A stretch of 64,000 nt of DNA, taken from an uncultured Pelagibacteraceae bacterium. GTDB taxonomy: Bacteria; Pseudomonadota; Alphaproteobacteria; Pelagibacterales; Pelagibacteraceae. A program made the translations under genes and the position numbers. Under the pieces are notes generated by a model. The model did not search any database. It was not told the DNA's origin and was given only the letters and a program-made list of their open reading frames with translations. The stretch is taken from the NCBI GenBank assembly GCA_902536085.1, contig CACAWF010000003.1, forward strand, positions 1-64,000, given 5' to 3'. Positions within the stretch are counted from its first letter, which is position 1, and every line of letters begins with the position of its first letter. This document shows, piece after piece, positions 55,195 to 63,876 of this stretch.

Positions 55195-56343
55195 ATGAAT
55201 TTAAACGATTGTTATAACTTTGATGATTTTAGAAAATTAGCAAAAAAAAATTTACCTGGACCAATATTTCATTACATAGATGGCGGTGCTGACGATGAAA
55301 CTACACTTAGAAGAAATACTGAGTCTTTTTTAAAATGTGATCTAGTCCCTAATATTCTCACAAGCGTTGGTGAACCGGATCTTTCAACAAATGTTTTTGG
55401 TCAAAAAATCGATATGCCGCTTTTTTTATCACCAACAGCTATGCAAAGACTTTATCATCATGATGGAGATAAAGCTTCTGCAAGAGCCGCTGAAAAATTC
55501 GGAACATTTTACAGCATGTCCACTATGGCAACTTCTTCAATTGAGGAAGTAGCTAACATTTCAGGGGGTCCAAAACTTTTTCAACTTTACATTCATAAAG
55601 ACCAAGGTCTCACAGACAACCTAATTGATAGGTGTAAAAGTTCTGGATTTAAAGCGATGTGTTTAACTGTCGATACTGTGGTTGCAGGTAATCGAGAAAG
55701 AGACCATAGATGGGGATTTACTACGCCGCCAAAGCTTACTTTAAAAAGTTTGATGAGTTTTGCATCGCATCCTAAATGGGCATTTAATTATTTAACACAT
55801 GAAAAATTTCAACTCGCAAACGTTTCTCACTGGACTAAAAAAGGTTCAAGCATTGCAAAAGGGGTAATGGAATACATCAACGAACAATACGATCCGGCAA
55901 TGAGCTGGAAAGACGCTGAATATGTTGTAAAGAGATGGGGAGGACCTTTTGCTTTAAAAGGAGTAATGTCAGTAGAAGACGCAAAGAGAGCAGTTGAAAT
56001 TGGAGCTTCGGCAATAATGCTTTCAAATCATGGAGGTAGACAACTTGATGGGTCTAGATCGCCTTTTGATCAGTTGCCCGCAATAGCTGATGCAGTTGGG
56101 GGTAAAATAGAAATCATTTTAGATGGAGGAGTAAGAAGAGGCACTCACGTTCTGAAAGCACTATCTTTAGGAGCAACAGCTTGTAGTTTCGGAAAAGGAT
56201 TTTTATTTGCATTAGGGGCTGGCGGCCAAAAAGGAGTTGAGCAAATTTTAAAGAGAATGAGGGACGAGATCAGAAGAGACATGATTTTATTGGGATGTAA
56301 AAGCATAAAAGAGCTAAATAAAACAAAAATTGTATATAGGTGA
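55195..56343 (+). CDS. FMN-dependent alpha-hydroxy acid dehydrogenase (L-lactate dehydrogenase type)
   Basis: Oxidises an L-2-hydroxy acid such as lactate, glycolate or mandelate. The fold is an FMN (beta/alpha)8 barrel of 382 residues. The N-terminal FHYIDGGADDETTLRRN is the substrate/FMN Tyr region, LTVDTVVAGNRERDHRWGF follows, and the catalytic-histidine motif LSNHGGRQLDGSRSPFDQLP is intact. The sequence fits the LldD/glycolate oxidase family; the exact substrate cannot be told. It begins the organic-acid block. Confidence 0.93.
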   Translation: MNLNDCYNFDDFRKLAKKNLPGPIFHYIDGGADDETTLRRNTESFLKCDLVPNILTSVGEPDLSTNVFGQKIDMPLFLSPTAMQRLYHHDGDKASARAAEKFGTFYSMSTMATSSIEEVANISGGPKLFQLYIHKDQGLTDNLIDRCKSSGFKAMCLTVDTVVAGNRERDHRWGFTTPPKLTLKSLMSFASHPKWAFNYLTHEKFQLANVSHWTKKGSSIAKGVMEYINEQYDPAMSWKDAEYVVKRWGGPFALKGVMSVEDAKRAVEIGASAIMLSNHGGRQLDGSRSPFDQLPAIADAVGGKIEIILDGGVRRGTHVLKALSLGATACSFGKGFLFALGAGGQKGVEQILKRMRDEIRRDMILLGCKSIKELNKTKIVYR

Positions 56344-56392
56344 TGCAAAAAAACTGGTTTTCAAAAGTGTAAATAAATACTAGGTTTAGATT

Positions 56393-57556
56393 ATGAAATT
56401 AGCAAAAAATTTAGAGAGACTTGGAACAGAAACTGCTTTTAGTGTCTTAGCTGAAGCTAAGAAGCTTGAAGCTCAGGGCAAAGAAATGATTCACTTAGGT
56501 TTAGGTCAGCCAGATTTTATGACTCCTAAACATATTATGGACGCAGCAAAAAAAGCTATTGATGACGGACATCATGGATATGTTTTAGCTAACGGAATTG
56601 CTGAATGCCGGCAAGCAGTTTCAAGAAAAATAAAAAGTTTATATAAAAAAGAAGTTAGTCCCGAGCGGATTATGATTATGCCTGGTGGAAAACCTACAAT
56701 GTACTTTGCTATTCAAATGATCGGTGAGCCTGGTGCAGAAATAGTTCATCCAACACCTGGTTTTCCAATTTATGAGTCTATGATCAATTATACTGGTGCC
56801 AAAGCAGTTCCATATGATTTAACAAAAGAAAAAGATTTAAAATTTGATCCTGAAAAAATTTTATCTTTGATAACAGACAAAACTCGTCTTGTGATACTCA
56901 TTAATCCCAATAATCCAACAGGAAGTTTTGTTGAAAAACCTGCAATTGATTTTCTTGCTGAAGGTTTAAAGAAACATCCACACGTTACTATTCTTAGTGA
57001 TGAAATTTATAGCAGACAAATTTTCGATGGAAAAGAGATGCCAACTTTTTTCAATTACCCAGATTTACAAGACAGGTTGATAGTTTTAGATGGATGGAGC
57101 AAAGCTTACTCTATGACTGGCTGGAGAATGGGCTGGAGCGTGTGGCCAGAAAATTTAATTCCTCATGTAACTAAATTAGCTATAAATAGTTTTTCTTGTG
57201 TAAATGCGCCTTCACAATTTGCTGGAATAGCGGCATTAGATGGACCCGACGACTCTATACATCATATGATGGAAAAGTTTGATCAAAGAAGAAAATTAAT
57301 TCACAAAGGTTTAAATGATTTACCTGGTGTTGAATGCAGTATGCCTGGTGGAGCGTTTTACGCTTTTCCAAATGTAAAGGGAACAGGTATGAGTGGAAGT
57401 GAATTTTCAAAGAAATGTATGCACGAAGCAGGTGTGGCAATTGTTCCAGGAACAGCATTTGGCAAAACATCAGTAGATTATGTACGTTTTAGCTTCGCCG
57501 CATCAAGGGATAACATTCAAAAAGCACTAGATAAAATATCAAAAATGCTTAAGTAG
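56393..57556 (+). CDS. Class I/II PLP-dependent aminotransferase
   Basis: A 387-residue fold-type I aminotransferase of the aspartate-aminotransferase family. The PLP lysine is in LDGWSKAYSMTGWRMGW, and INPNNPTGSFV is the cofactor-contact loop. The donor is not readable from sequence. Its place between a hydroxy-acid dehydrogenase and glycolate oxidase invites the idea that it transaminates glyoxylate or pyruvate; this is inference. Confidence 0.93.
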   Translation: MKLAKNLERLGTETAFSVLAEAKKLEAQGKEMIHLGLGQPDFMTPKHIMDAAKKAIDDGHHGYVLANGIAECRQAVSRKIKSLYKKEVSPERIMIMPGGKPTMYFAIQMIGEPGAEIVHPTPGFPIYESMINYTGAKAVPYDLTKEKDLKFDPEKILSLITDKTRLVILINPNNPTGSFVEKPAIDFLAEGLKKHPHVTILSDEIYSRQIFDGKEMPTFFNYPDLQDRLIVLDGWSKAYSMTGWRMGWSVWPENLIPHVTKLAINSFSCVNAPSQFAGIAALDGPDDSIHHMMEKFDQRRKLIHKGLNDLPGVECSMPGGAFYAFPNVKGTGMSGSEFSKKCMHEAGVAIVPGTAFGKTSVDYVRFSFAASRDNIQKALDKISKMLK

Positions 57557-57564
57557 GATTGATT

Positions 57565-59061
57565 ATGAGCAGTTTACAAATGCCAAAAATTGATAACGCA
57601 ATTATGTCTAAAAAAGATAAAATTGCATCGGATCTTCGTGGAATTATCAATTCTAAAAATGTTCTTTCGAATCCTGATGAACTAAGACCTTTCGAAACTG
57701 ACGGCTTGACGGCTTATAGACAAATGCCTCTTTTAGTAGTTATGCCTGAGACAGTTGAGGAAGTTAGTCAAATTTTAAAATATTGTAATGAGAACAAAGT
57801 TAAAGTAGTCCCAAGAGGAGCAGGTACAGGTTTATCTGGTGGTTCGATGCCTTTAGAAGATTGTGTTTTAATGGCAATGGGAAAATTTAATAAAATAATT
57901 GAGATTGATTATGAAAATAGATGTGTGGTTACGCAACCTTGTGTAACAAATCTAGCAATCACTCATGCTGTTCAAGACAAAGGTTTTTATTATGCTCCGG
58001 ATCCATCAAGTCAAATCGCATGTTCCATAGGTGGAAACGTGGCTGAAAATTCTGGCGGAGTTCATTCTCTTAAATACGGTGCAACTACAAATAATCTCTT
58101 GGGTATTCAAGTAGTTTTAATGGATGGAACTGTTACTAAATTTGGTGGTAAAGCTATGGACGCGGAGGGATACGATTTCTTAGGCTTGATGACAGGTTCA
58201 GAGGGTTTACTTGGTGTTATCACAGAGGTTACTGTAAAAATTTTAAAGTCGCCTGAAGTTGTTAAAGCCGCTTTAGTTGGGTTTCCATCAATTGAGGATG
58301 CGGGAAACTGTGTTGCTGAAATAATTGCTGAGGGATGTATACCGGCTGGGATGGAAATAATGGATAAAGCTCTGACGAAAGCAACTAATGATTATTCTAA
58401 AGCAGGTTACCCAACTGATGCAGAGGCGATGATGATTGTAGAATTCGATGGAACAGAACATGAAGTTGAAGCTTACATTCAAAAGACAAAAGAAATTGCT
58501 GAAAAAAATAATTCATCAAGTTTAAAAATCAGTAAATCAAATGAAGAGAGATTAAAATTTTGGGCCGGTAGGAAAGCAGCTTTTCCGGCTTGTGGAGTTT
58601 TAGCGCCTGATTACATGTGTATGGATGGTTCAATACCTAGAGGAAAACTTGCTGAGGTTTTAAATGAAATTTCAAGACTTTCTAAAAAATATAATTTGCC
58701 AGTTGCCAATGCATTTCATGCAGGAGATGGAAACCTCCATCCTCTAATCATGTTTGATGCAAATGACAAAGAGTCTTTAAGGAAATGTGAGGAGTTTGGA
58801 GCTGATATTTTAAAGTATTGTGTAAAAGTCGGCGGAGCTCTAACTGGTGAACACGGAGTTGGTATAGAGAAAAGAGAATTAATGTGTGAAGCATTCAATG
58901 ATAAAGATATACAACAACAATTAACAATTAAAGTTGCTTTAGATCCAAACTCATTATTAAATCCAGGCAAAGTTTATCCAATACTTAGAAAATGTGCTGA
59001 GGAAGGGAGAGTTCATGTCCATGGAGGAAAAACAAAATTCCCAGACATCCCTAGATTTTAA
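57565..59061 (+). CDS. glcD: Glycolate oxidase subunit GlcD
   Basis: FAD-binding catalytic subunit of glycolate dehydrogenase. The PCMH-type FAD domain reads PRGAGTGLSGGSMPLEDCVLMAMG, with GGNVAENSGGVHSLKYG, and the C-terminal part has HAGDGNLHPLIMFD and GGALTGEHGVGIEKR. The ATG at 57565 is chosen for its AGGA site seven bases upstream; a TTG at 57559 is also in frame. At 498 residues it is normal. It is followed by glcE. Confidence 0.96.
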   Translation: MSSLQMPKIDNAIMSKKDKIASDLRGIINSKNVLSNPDELRPFETDGLTAYRQMPLLVVMPETVEEVSQILKYCNENKVKVVPRGAGTGLSGGSMPLEDCVLMAMGKFNKIIEIDYENRCVVTQPCVTNLAITHAVQDKGFYYAPDPSSQIACSIGGNVAENSGGVHSLKYGATTNNLLGIQVVLMDGTVTKFGGKAMDAEGYDFLGLMTGSEGLLGVITEVTVKILKSPEVVKAALVGFPSIEDAGNCVAEIIAEGCIPAGMEIMDKALTKATNDYSKAGYPTDAEAMMIVEFDGTEHEVEAYIQKTKEIAEKNNSSSLKISKSNEERLKFWAGRKAAFPACGVLAPDYMCMDGSIPRGKLAEVLNEISRLSKKYNLPVANAFHAGDGNLHPLIMFDANDKESLRKCEEFGADILKYCVKVGGALTGEHGVGIEKRELMCEAFNDKDIQQQLTIKVALDPNSLLNPGKVYPILRKCAEEGRVHVHGGKTKFPDIPRF

Positions 59062-60274
59062 TCAAAATATTTTCAAACCTACTTCAAGAGAGGAAATAGT
59101 TGAGATAGTTAAAACTTGTTATAGGAAAAATATACCTCTAGAAATCAATGGATTAAAATCAAAAAATAAAATTGGAAGAAATTTTCAATCTGAAAAAACT
59201 TTAGATCTCTCTGATTACAAAGGTATAATTGATTACAAACCTGAAGAGCTCTATATCAAAGTTAAAGCTGGTACACCGTTGAAAGAAATAATAGGGGAGT
59301 TAGACAAAAACAATCAGCAATTGGCTTTTGAACCGAATGATTTTGGTTACTTATTTTCTGGGCAAAGTAACAGCGGTTCGATTGGTGGAGTGGTTTCATG
59401 TAATTTTGCAGGATCACGAAGATTTAAAGTTGGAAGTGTTCGAGATCATATACTTGGATTTCAAGGGATTAACGGAAAAGGTGAAACTATTAAATCAGGG
59501 GGAACAGTAGTTAAGAATGTTACCGGTTATGATTTAAGTAAATTAGTATCAGGATCTTTTGGAACACTCACGATATTAACTGAGCTTTCAATAAAAGTTT
59601 TACCAAAACCAGAAACAAGTAAAACTTTAATTATAAAGAATCCTCATCTTAAAAAAGCACTAGACTTTCTTGGAAAAGCATTGTCATCTTCTACAGATCC
59701 ATCCGGTGGAGTTTTTTATCCAGACTATTTTGGAAAAGATTTTGTTCTGAATGATCTTACACACGACGGAGGCTTAACTGCTATAAGAATTGAAGGTCCA
59801 ACAAATTCTGTGGATCAAAGAGTAAACAGATTGTCTAAAGAATTAGGTCTTTTGGATCAAGAGCTTTCTATTTTAGATAGTGAGCAAAGTAATATTTTTT
59901 GGAGTAGGACAAAAAATTTAGAGGTTTTTAAAAGTTTAAAAAGTAATTTATTAAGAATAGTTTTGCCAATGAGCGAAACTTTACAGGTTATCCAAAAACT
60001 TAAAAATTTTGAGATTAAATATTTTATTGATTGGGGAGGGGGTCTAATCTGGGCCTCATTTGATCGATTGAACACAAAAATTCTTAGTGAAATCAAGGAT
60101 ACAGTAAAAAAACATCAAGGATATATTACTTTAATTAAAGTTGAAGAGGATCTAAAAGCCTCTGCTGATATTTTTACAATAGATCCAATTAAGTATAAAA
60201 TAAGTGAAAAAATTAAAAGGAGTTTTGACCCTAAAAGAATTTTTAATCCAGGGAAAATGTACACAGGAATTTAA
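59015..60274 (+). CDS. glcE: Glycolate oxidase subunit GlcE
   Basis: Second FAD-binding subunit of the complex. A single FAD_binding_4-type domain has GQSNSGSIGGVVSCNFAG, KSGGTVVKNVTGYDLSKLVSGSFGTL, and a C-terminal DPKRIFNPGKMYTGI. The ATG at 59015 has a strong GGAAGGGAGA site just upstream; the GTG further upstream lies deeper inside glcD. It overlaps glcD by 47 bases, ends one base before glcF, and is 419 residues long. Confidence 0.95.
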   Translation: MSMEEKQNSQTSLDFNQNIFKPTSREEIVEIVKTCYRKNIPLEINGLKSKNKIGRNFQSEKTLDLSDYKGIIDYKPEELYIKVKAGTPLKEIIGELDKNNQQLAFEPNDFGYLFSGQSNSGSIGGVVSCNFAGSRRFKVGSVRDHILGFQGINGKGETIKSGGTVVKNVTGYDLSKLVSGSFGTLTILTELSIKVLPKPETSKTLIIKNPHLKKALDFLGKALSSSTDPSGGVFYPDYFGKDFVLNDLTHDGGLTAIRIEGPTNSVDQRVNRLSKELGLLDQELSILDSEQSNIFWSRTKNLEVFKSLKSNLLRIVLPMSETLQVIQKLKNFEIKYFIDWGGGLIWASFDRLNTKILSEIKDTVKKHQGYITLIKVEEDLKASADIFTIDPIKYKISEKIKRSFDPKRIFNPGKMYTGI

Positions 60275-61573
60275 ATGCAAACATCATTTACAGATAAACA
60301 ACTTCAAGACAAAGATAATAAAACGAGTGAAACAATTATAAGGAAATGTGTTCACTGCGGAATGTGTAATGCTACTTGCCCTACTTATCAAGTAAATGGA
60401 GAGGAGTTAGAAGGACCAAGAGGGAGAATATATCTTATTAAAGATATGTTAGAGAATAAAAAACCAGCCACAAAAGAAATAGCAAAACACATTGATAGCT
60501 GTTTATCCTGTTACTCTTGTATGACGACTTGCCCTTCAGGGGTGAACTATATGCATTTAATTGACCATGGCAGAAATTACGTTGAGGAAACTTACAAGAG
60601 ACCTTTTTTGGATAGAGTATTTAGAAATATACTTTCGTTTGTTTTGCCAAGACCAAAAGTCTTTTTGTTAATGGCATTATCTTCTAAATTAATAAAACCA
60701 TTTAGTTTTTTATTTCCAAAATTTATTAGAAACGCATTAAATTTAATGCCAGATAAGATCCCTGGAAAAAAATTGAAAGAGCAGAAAGTTTACAAAGTTA
60801 AAAAAGGTAAGAAGGTTTCAAGGGTCGCTTTATTGACTGGTTGTGTTCAAAGAGTTATTTCTCCTGAAATAAACGAAGCTACTATAAGACTTCTAAATAG
60901 ACACAATGTTGAAGTTGTTGTGATGCCAGATATTAATTGTTGTGGGTCTTTAAATCATCATTTGGGTAAACAAAAATTAGCACACGACTCATTTAAAAAT
61001 AATATTGAAAGTTGGCACGACGAGTATCTACAAAATGGATTAGATGCGATAATAAGTAATACATCTGGATGCGGTACAACATTAAAAGATTATGGTCATA
61101 TTTTTAAAAATGATAAAGACCTAAAAAAGAAAGCTAAAAAAATCTCAGAACTAACTAAAGATATTACTGAGTATCTTGATGAAAACTTAAAGCTAAACAT
61201 AAATTTAAATTCTGAAAAAAAATACAGGATAGCGTACCATTCAGCATGCTCAATGCAACATGGGCAGAAAGTTCATGATCAACCAAAAGATTTAATTTTA
61301 AAAACTGGTAACGAGGTATTGGATATTCCTGAGGGACATTTGTGCTGTGGATCTGCTGGTACTTACAATATTTTACATCAAAAGATGGCTAAATCACTTT
61401 TAAAGAATAAGGTAAATAATATAGAAAAAATTTCACCTGATTTTATTTCAACAGGTAATATTGGTTGTATGACACAAATTTCAGCTGGTACTCGAATACC
61501 AATTATCCATACCGTAGAGTTACTTGATTGGTTTACTGGAGGACCCAAGCCGTATAAACTAAATAATTTTTAA
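60275..61573 (+). CDS. glcF: Glycolate oxidase iron-sulfur subunit GlcF
   Basis: Electron-transfer subunit. Two ferredoxin-type 4Fe-4S motifs lie at Cys25/28/31/35 and Cys76/79/82/86, followed by two CCG domains (NCCGSLNHHLG and LCCGSAGTYN). At 432 residues it is normal. With GlcD and GlcE it completes a membrane-associated glycolate dehydrogenase passing electrons to the respiratory chain. The next gene starts one base after its stop. Confidence 0.96.
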   Translation: MQTSFTDKQLQDKDNKTSETIIRKCVHCGMCNATCPTYQVNGEELEGPRGRIYLIKDMLENKKPATKEIAKHIDSCLSCYSCMTTCPSGVNYMHLIDHGRNYVEETYKRPFLDRVFRNILSFVLPRPKVFLLMALSSKLIKPFSFLFPKFIRNALNLMPDKIPGKKLKEQKVYKVKKGKKVSRVALLTGCVQRVISPEINEATIRLLNRHNVEVVVMPDINCCGSLNHHLGKQKLAHDSFKNNIESWHDEYLQNGLDAIISNTSGCGTTLKDYGHIFKNDKDLKKKAKKISELTKDITEYLDENLKLNINLNSEKKYRIAYHSACSMQHGQKVHDQPKDLILKTGNEVLDIPEGHLCCGSAGTYNILHQKMAKSLLKNKVNNIEKISPDFISTGNIGCMTQISAGTRIPIIHTVELLDWFTGGPKPYKLNNF

Positions 61574-61574
61574 A

Positions 61575-62531
61575 ATGAAAAAAAAGATTTTCGTTACAAG
61601 AAGACTTCTCAAAGAAAATGAGGAGAAACTTAAAGAATTATTTGAAGTTACTTTAAATAAAGACGATAAGATTTATAAACCTCAAGAAATAATAGATGGC
61701 TCCAAAAATTTTGACGGGATATTAAGTTCTGTATCTGATCCTATCAGCGCTGATACCATCTCTAAACTTTCGAGTTCCATAAAAATTATTGCTAATGGCG
61801 CAGTTGGTTTTGGAAATATAGATATAAAAGCTGCAAAAGAAAAAGGAATTACTGTAACGAATACACCCGACGTACTTACAGATGCTACAGCAGATATTCA
61901 GATTTTACTTTTACTAGGTGCTTCTAGAAAAGCTTATGAGGGACGTCTAGCAGCTGAAACTCAAAATTGGAAATGGTCATGGGATTTCTTGTTAGGAAAA
62001 CAAATGTCTAATAAAAAACTAGGAATATTAGGAATGGGCAGAATAGGAAGGGCAGTTGCTAAAAGAGCTAAGGCTTTTAATATGGAAATTCATTATCACA
62101 ATAGATCTAAACTTTCACCAGAATTGGAAGATGGTGCAATTTATCATAAAGATTTAAAAAGCCTTTTTAAACAAAGTGAATTTTTATCAATTAATTGTCC
62201 TGCAACTCCAGAAACAACAAAACTTGTGAATAAAGAAACGCTAAGCTATCTAGAAGAAAATACTGTTGTAGGTAACGCAGCAAGAGGAGATATAGTTGAC
62301 GATGATGCTATGATCGAAGCATTGAAAAGCGGAAAATTATTTGCTTACGGTTTAGATGTTTACAATGGTGAGCCAAAAATTCATCCAGAATATTTAAAAT
62401 TAAAAAATATTTTCTTACTTCCACATTTAGGAAGCGCAACAAAAAGAACTAGGTGGGACATGGCGTTTAGAGCTACGAAAAATTTAGAAGACTTCTTCTC
62501 TGGAAAGAAACCACAAGATCAAGTTAATTAG
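61575..62531 (+). CDS. D-isomer-specific 2-hydroxyacid dehydrogenase (glyoxylate reductase type)
   Basis: NAD(P)H-dependent enzyme of 318 residues. The Rossmann motif GMGRIGRAVAKRAKAF is intact, and the catalytic Arg (GNAARGDIVDD), Glu (YNGEPKIHPEY) and His (LLPHLGSATKR) are visible. The overall layout is close to glyoxylate/hydroxypyruvate reductases, which interconvert glycolate and glyoxylate or glycerate and hydroxypyruvate. Directly after glcDEF, it could run glyoxylate reduction alongside glycolate oxidation. Confidence 0.93.
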   Translation: MKKKIFVTRRLLKENEEKLKELFEVTLNKDDKIYKPQEIIDGSKNFDGILSSVSDPISADTISKLSSSIKIIANGAVGFGNIDIKAAKEKGITVTNTPDVLTDATADIQILLLLGASRKAYEGRLAAETQNWKWSWDFLLGKQMSNKKLGILGMGRIGRAVAKRAKAFNMEIHYHNRSKLSPELEDGAIYHKDLKSLFKQSEFLSINCPATPETTKLVNKETLSYLEENTVVGNAARGDIVDDDAMIEALKSGKLFAYGLDVYNGEPKIHPEYLKLKNIFLLPHLGSATKRTRWDMAFRATKNLEDFFSGKKPQDQVN

Positions 62532-62618
62532 CACACCTATAGATTGAATCTATTATTTTACTTTTAAATTATTCTAAAATAAATCGAGACTCTGATTTGA
62601 GATTGTGCTTAAATATTT

Positions 62619-62640
62619 CCGTTAATTAACTAACGGAGGA
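62619..62640 (+). promoter_or_regulatory. Hairpin overlapping the dctP ribosome binding site
   Basis: CCGTTA (62619-62624) pairs with TAACGG (62631-62636) around a 6-base loop. The strong GGAGGA ribosome binding site (62635-62640) begins in the 3' arm. The dctP ATG follows at 62644. Folding would hide the first bases of the site, so it could modulate translation. Confidence 0.5.
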
Positions 62641-62643
62641 CAT

Positions 62644-63792
62644 ATGTCAAAAATAAAAAAAGGAGTAAAAACTCCATCAAGACGTAAGTTCTTTAAAGCA
62701 GCAGCAGCTACGGGTGCTGCAGCAGCAGCAACAGTTGCAATGCCTAACATTGCATTTGGTGCTCCGCAAACTTTAAAGATGCAAGCGGCTTGGCCGTCAG
62801 GCGCTAACATTTTCTTTGAAATGGCTGGCGACTACGCAAAAATGGTAGGCGACATGTCTGGAGGTGAATTAAAGATTGATCTTCAGCCAGTTGGAGCTGT
62901 AGTTAAGACTTCGGAAATTGGACAAGCGGTAAGTTCAGGTGTGCTTGATATGGGACACTGGGTAACAGCTTACTGGTATGGAAAAAATCCAGCAGCTTCT
63001 CTATTCGGTACTGGTCCGTCATACGGAATGTCATCTCAAGAAATTATGGGATGGATAGAGTATGGTGGCGGTAGAAAACTTTATGATGAAACACTTGCAA
63101 AAGTTGGTTTCGATTATATTGGTTTCTTCCATATGCCAATGCCTGCACAGCCTTTTGGATGGTTCAAAAAGAACGTAACAAAAGTATCTGATGTAAAAGG
63201 TATGAAGTACAGAACAGTAGGATTAGCTACTAACGTATTAACAGCAATGGGAATGGTTGTGAGACAATTACCAGGTGGTGAAATTCAGCCTGCAATGAAA
63301 ACAGGTTTGATTGAAGCTGCTGAGTTTAACAACCCAACATCAGACTCTCAGTTTGGTATGCAAGACGTTTCTAAGCATTATCACTTAGGAAGCTTCCACC
63401 AATCACAAGAGATGTTTGAAATCCCAGTAAATAAGAAGACATTTAATGGATTATCGCCTAAACATCAGGCTATCCTAAAAAATGCTGCTTATGCTGCGAA
63501 CAGTGATAACTACTTTAAAGCATTAGTAAGATACTCAGCTGACTTATCTAAATTGATGAACCAGCATAAAGTAAACGTGTATCAAACGTCAGATGCGATC
63601 TTAGCTCAACAATTAAAAGGTTGGGATAAAGTAATCGGTGATTTCAATAAGAAAGATCCATTCTTTAAAAAGATTGTAGACTCACAAAAAGCTTATGCGA
63701 AGAGAGTTATGAAATACTTACTCATGAACCAACCTAATTACAAGTTGGCTTACGAGAATGAGTTCGGTTCAATAGCAAAAGTTAAAATTTAA
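62644..63792 (+). CDS. dctP: TRAP transporter solute-binding protein DctP (Tat-exported)
   Basis: Periplasmic binding protein of a TRAP transporter, 382 residues. The twin-arginine signal SRRKFF (residues 12-17) is followed by an alanine-rich h-region and a cleavage site near AFG-AP, so it is exported folded. The body has LKMQAAWPSGANIFFEMAGDYAKMV and the GMKYRTVGLATNVLTAMGMVV segment of DctP-type proteins, closest in general pattern to mannitol/chloroaromatic and 2-oxoacid (TakP-like) binders. Substrate is unknown; neighbours suggest 2-hydroxy or 2-oxo acids. A terminator separates it from dctQ. Confidence 0.94.
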   Translation: MSKIKKGVKTPSRRKFFKAAAATGAAAAATVAMPNIAFGAPQTLKMQAAWPSGANIFFEMAGDYAKMVGDMSGGELKIDLQPVGAVVKTSEIGQAVSSGVLDMGHWVTAYWYGKNPAASLFGTGPSYGMSSQEIMGWIEYGGGRKLYDETLAKVGFDYIGFFHMPMPAQPFGWFKKNVTKVSDVKGMKYRTVGLATNVLTAMGMVVRQLPGGEIQPAMKTGLIEAAEFNNPTSDSQFGMQDVSKHYHLGSFHQSQEMFEIPVNKKTFNGLSPKHQAILKNAAYAANSDNYFKALVRYSADLSKLMNQHKVNVYQTSDAILAQQLKGWDKVIGDFNKKDPFFKKIVDSQKAYAKRVMKYLLMNQPNYKLAYENEFGSIAKVKI

Positions 63793-63807
63793 TTATATTT
63801 TAAACAT

Positions 63808-63838
63808 AAAAGGGGGCGTATTTGCGCCCCCTTTTTTT
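63808..63838 (+). terminator. Rho-independent terminator or attenuator between dctP and dctQ
   Basis: The GC-rich stem GGGGGCG (63812-63818) pairs with CGCCCCC (63825-63831) around TATTTG, flanked by AAAA and a seven-T run. It lies 15 bases after the dctP stop and 39 bases before the dctQ start. Partial read-through would keep permease levels below binding-protein levels. Confidence 0.93.
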
Positions 63839-63876
63839 ATGGAAATTACAAAAAAATTAGAATAGTTTAAAATTTC

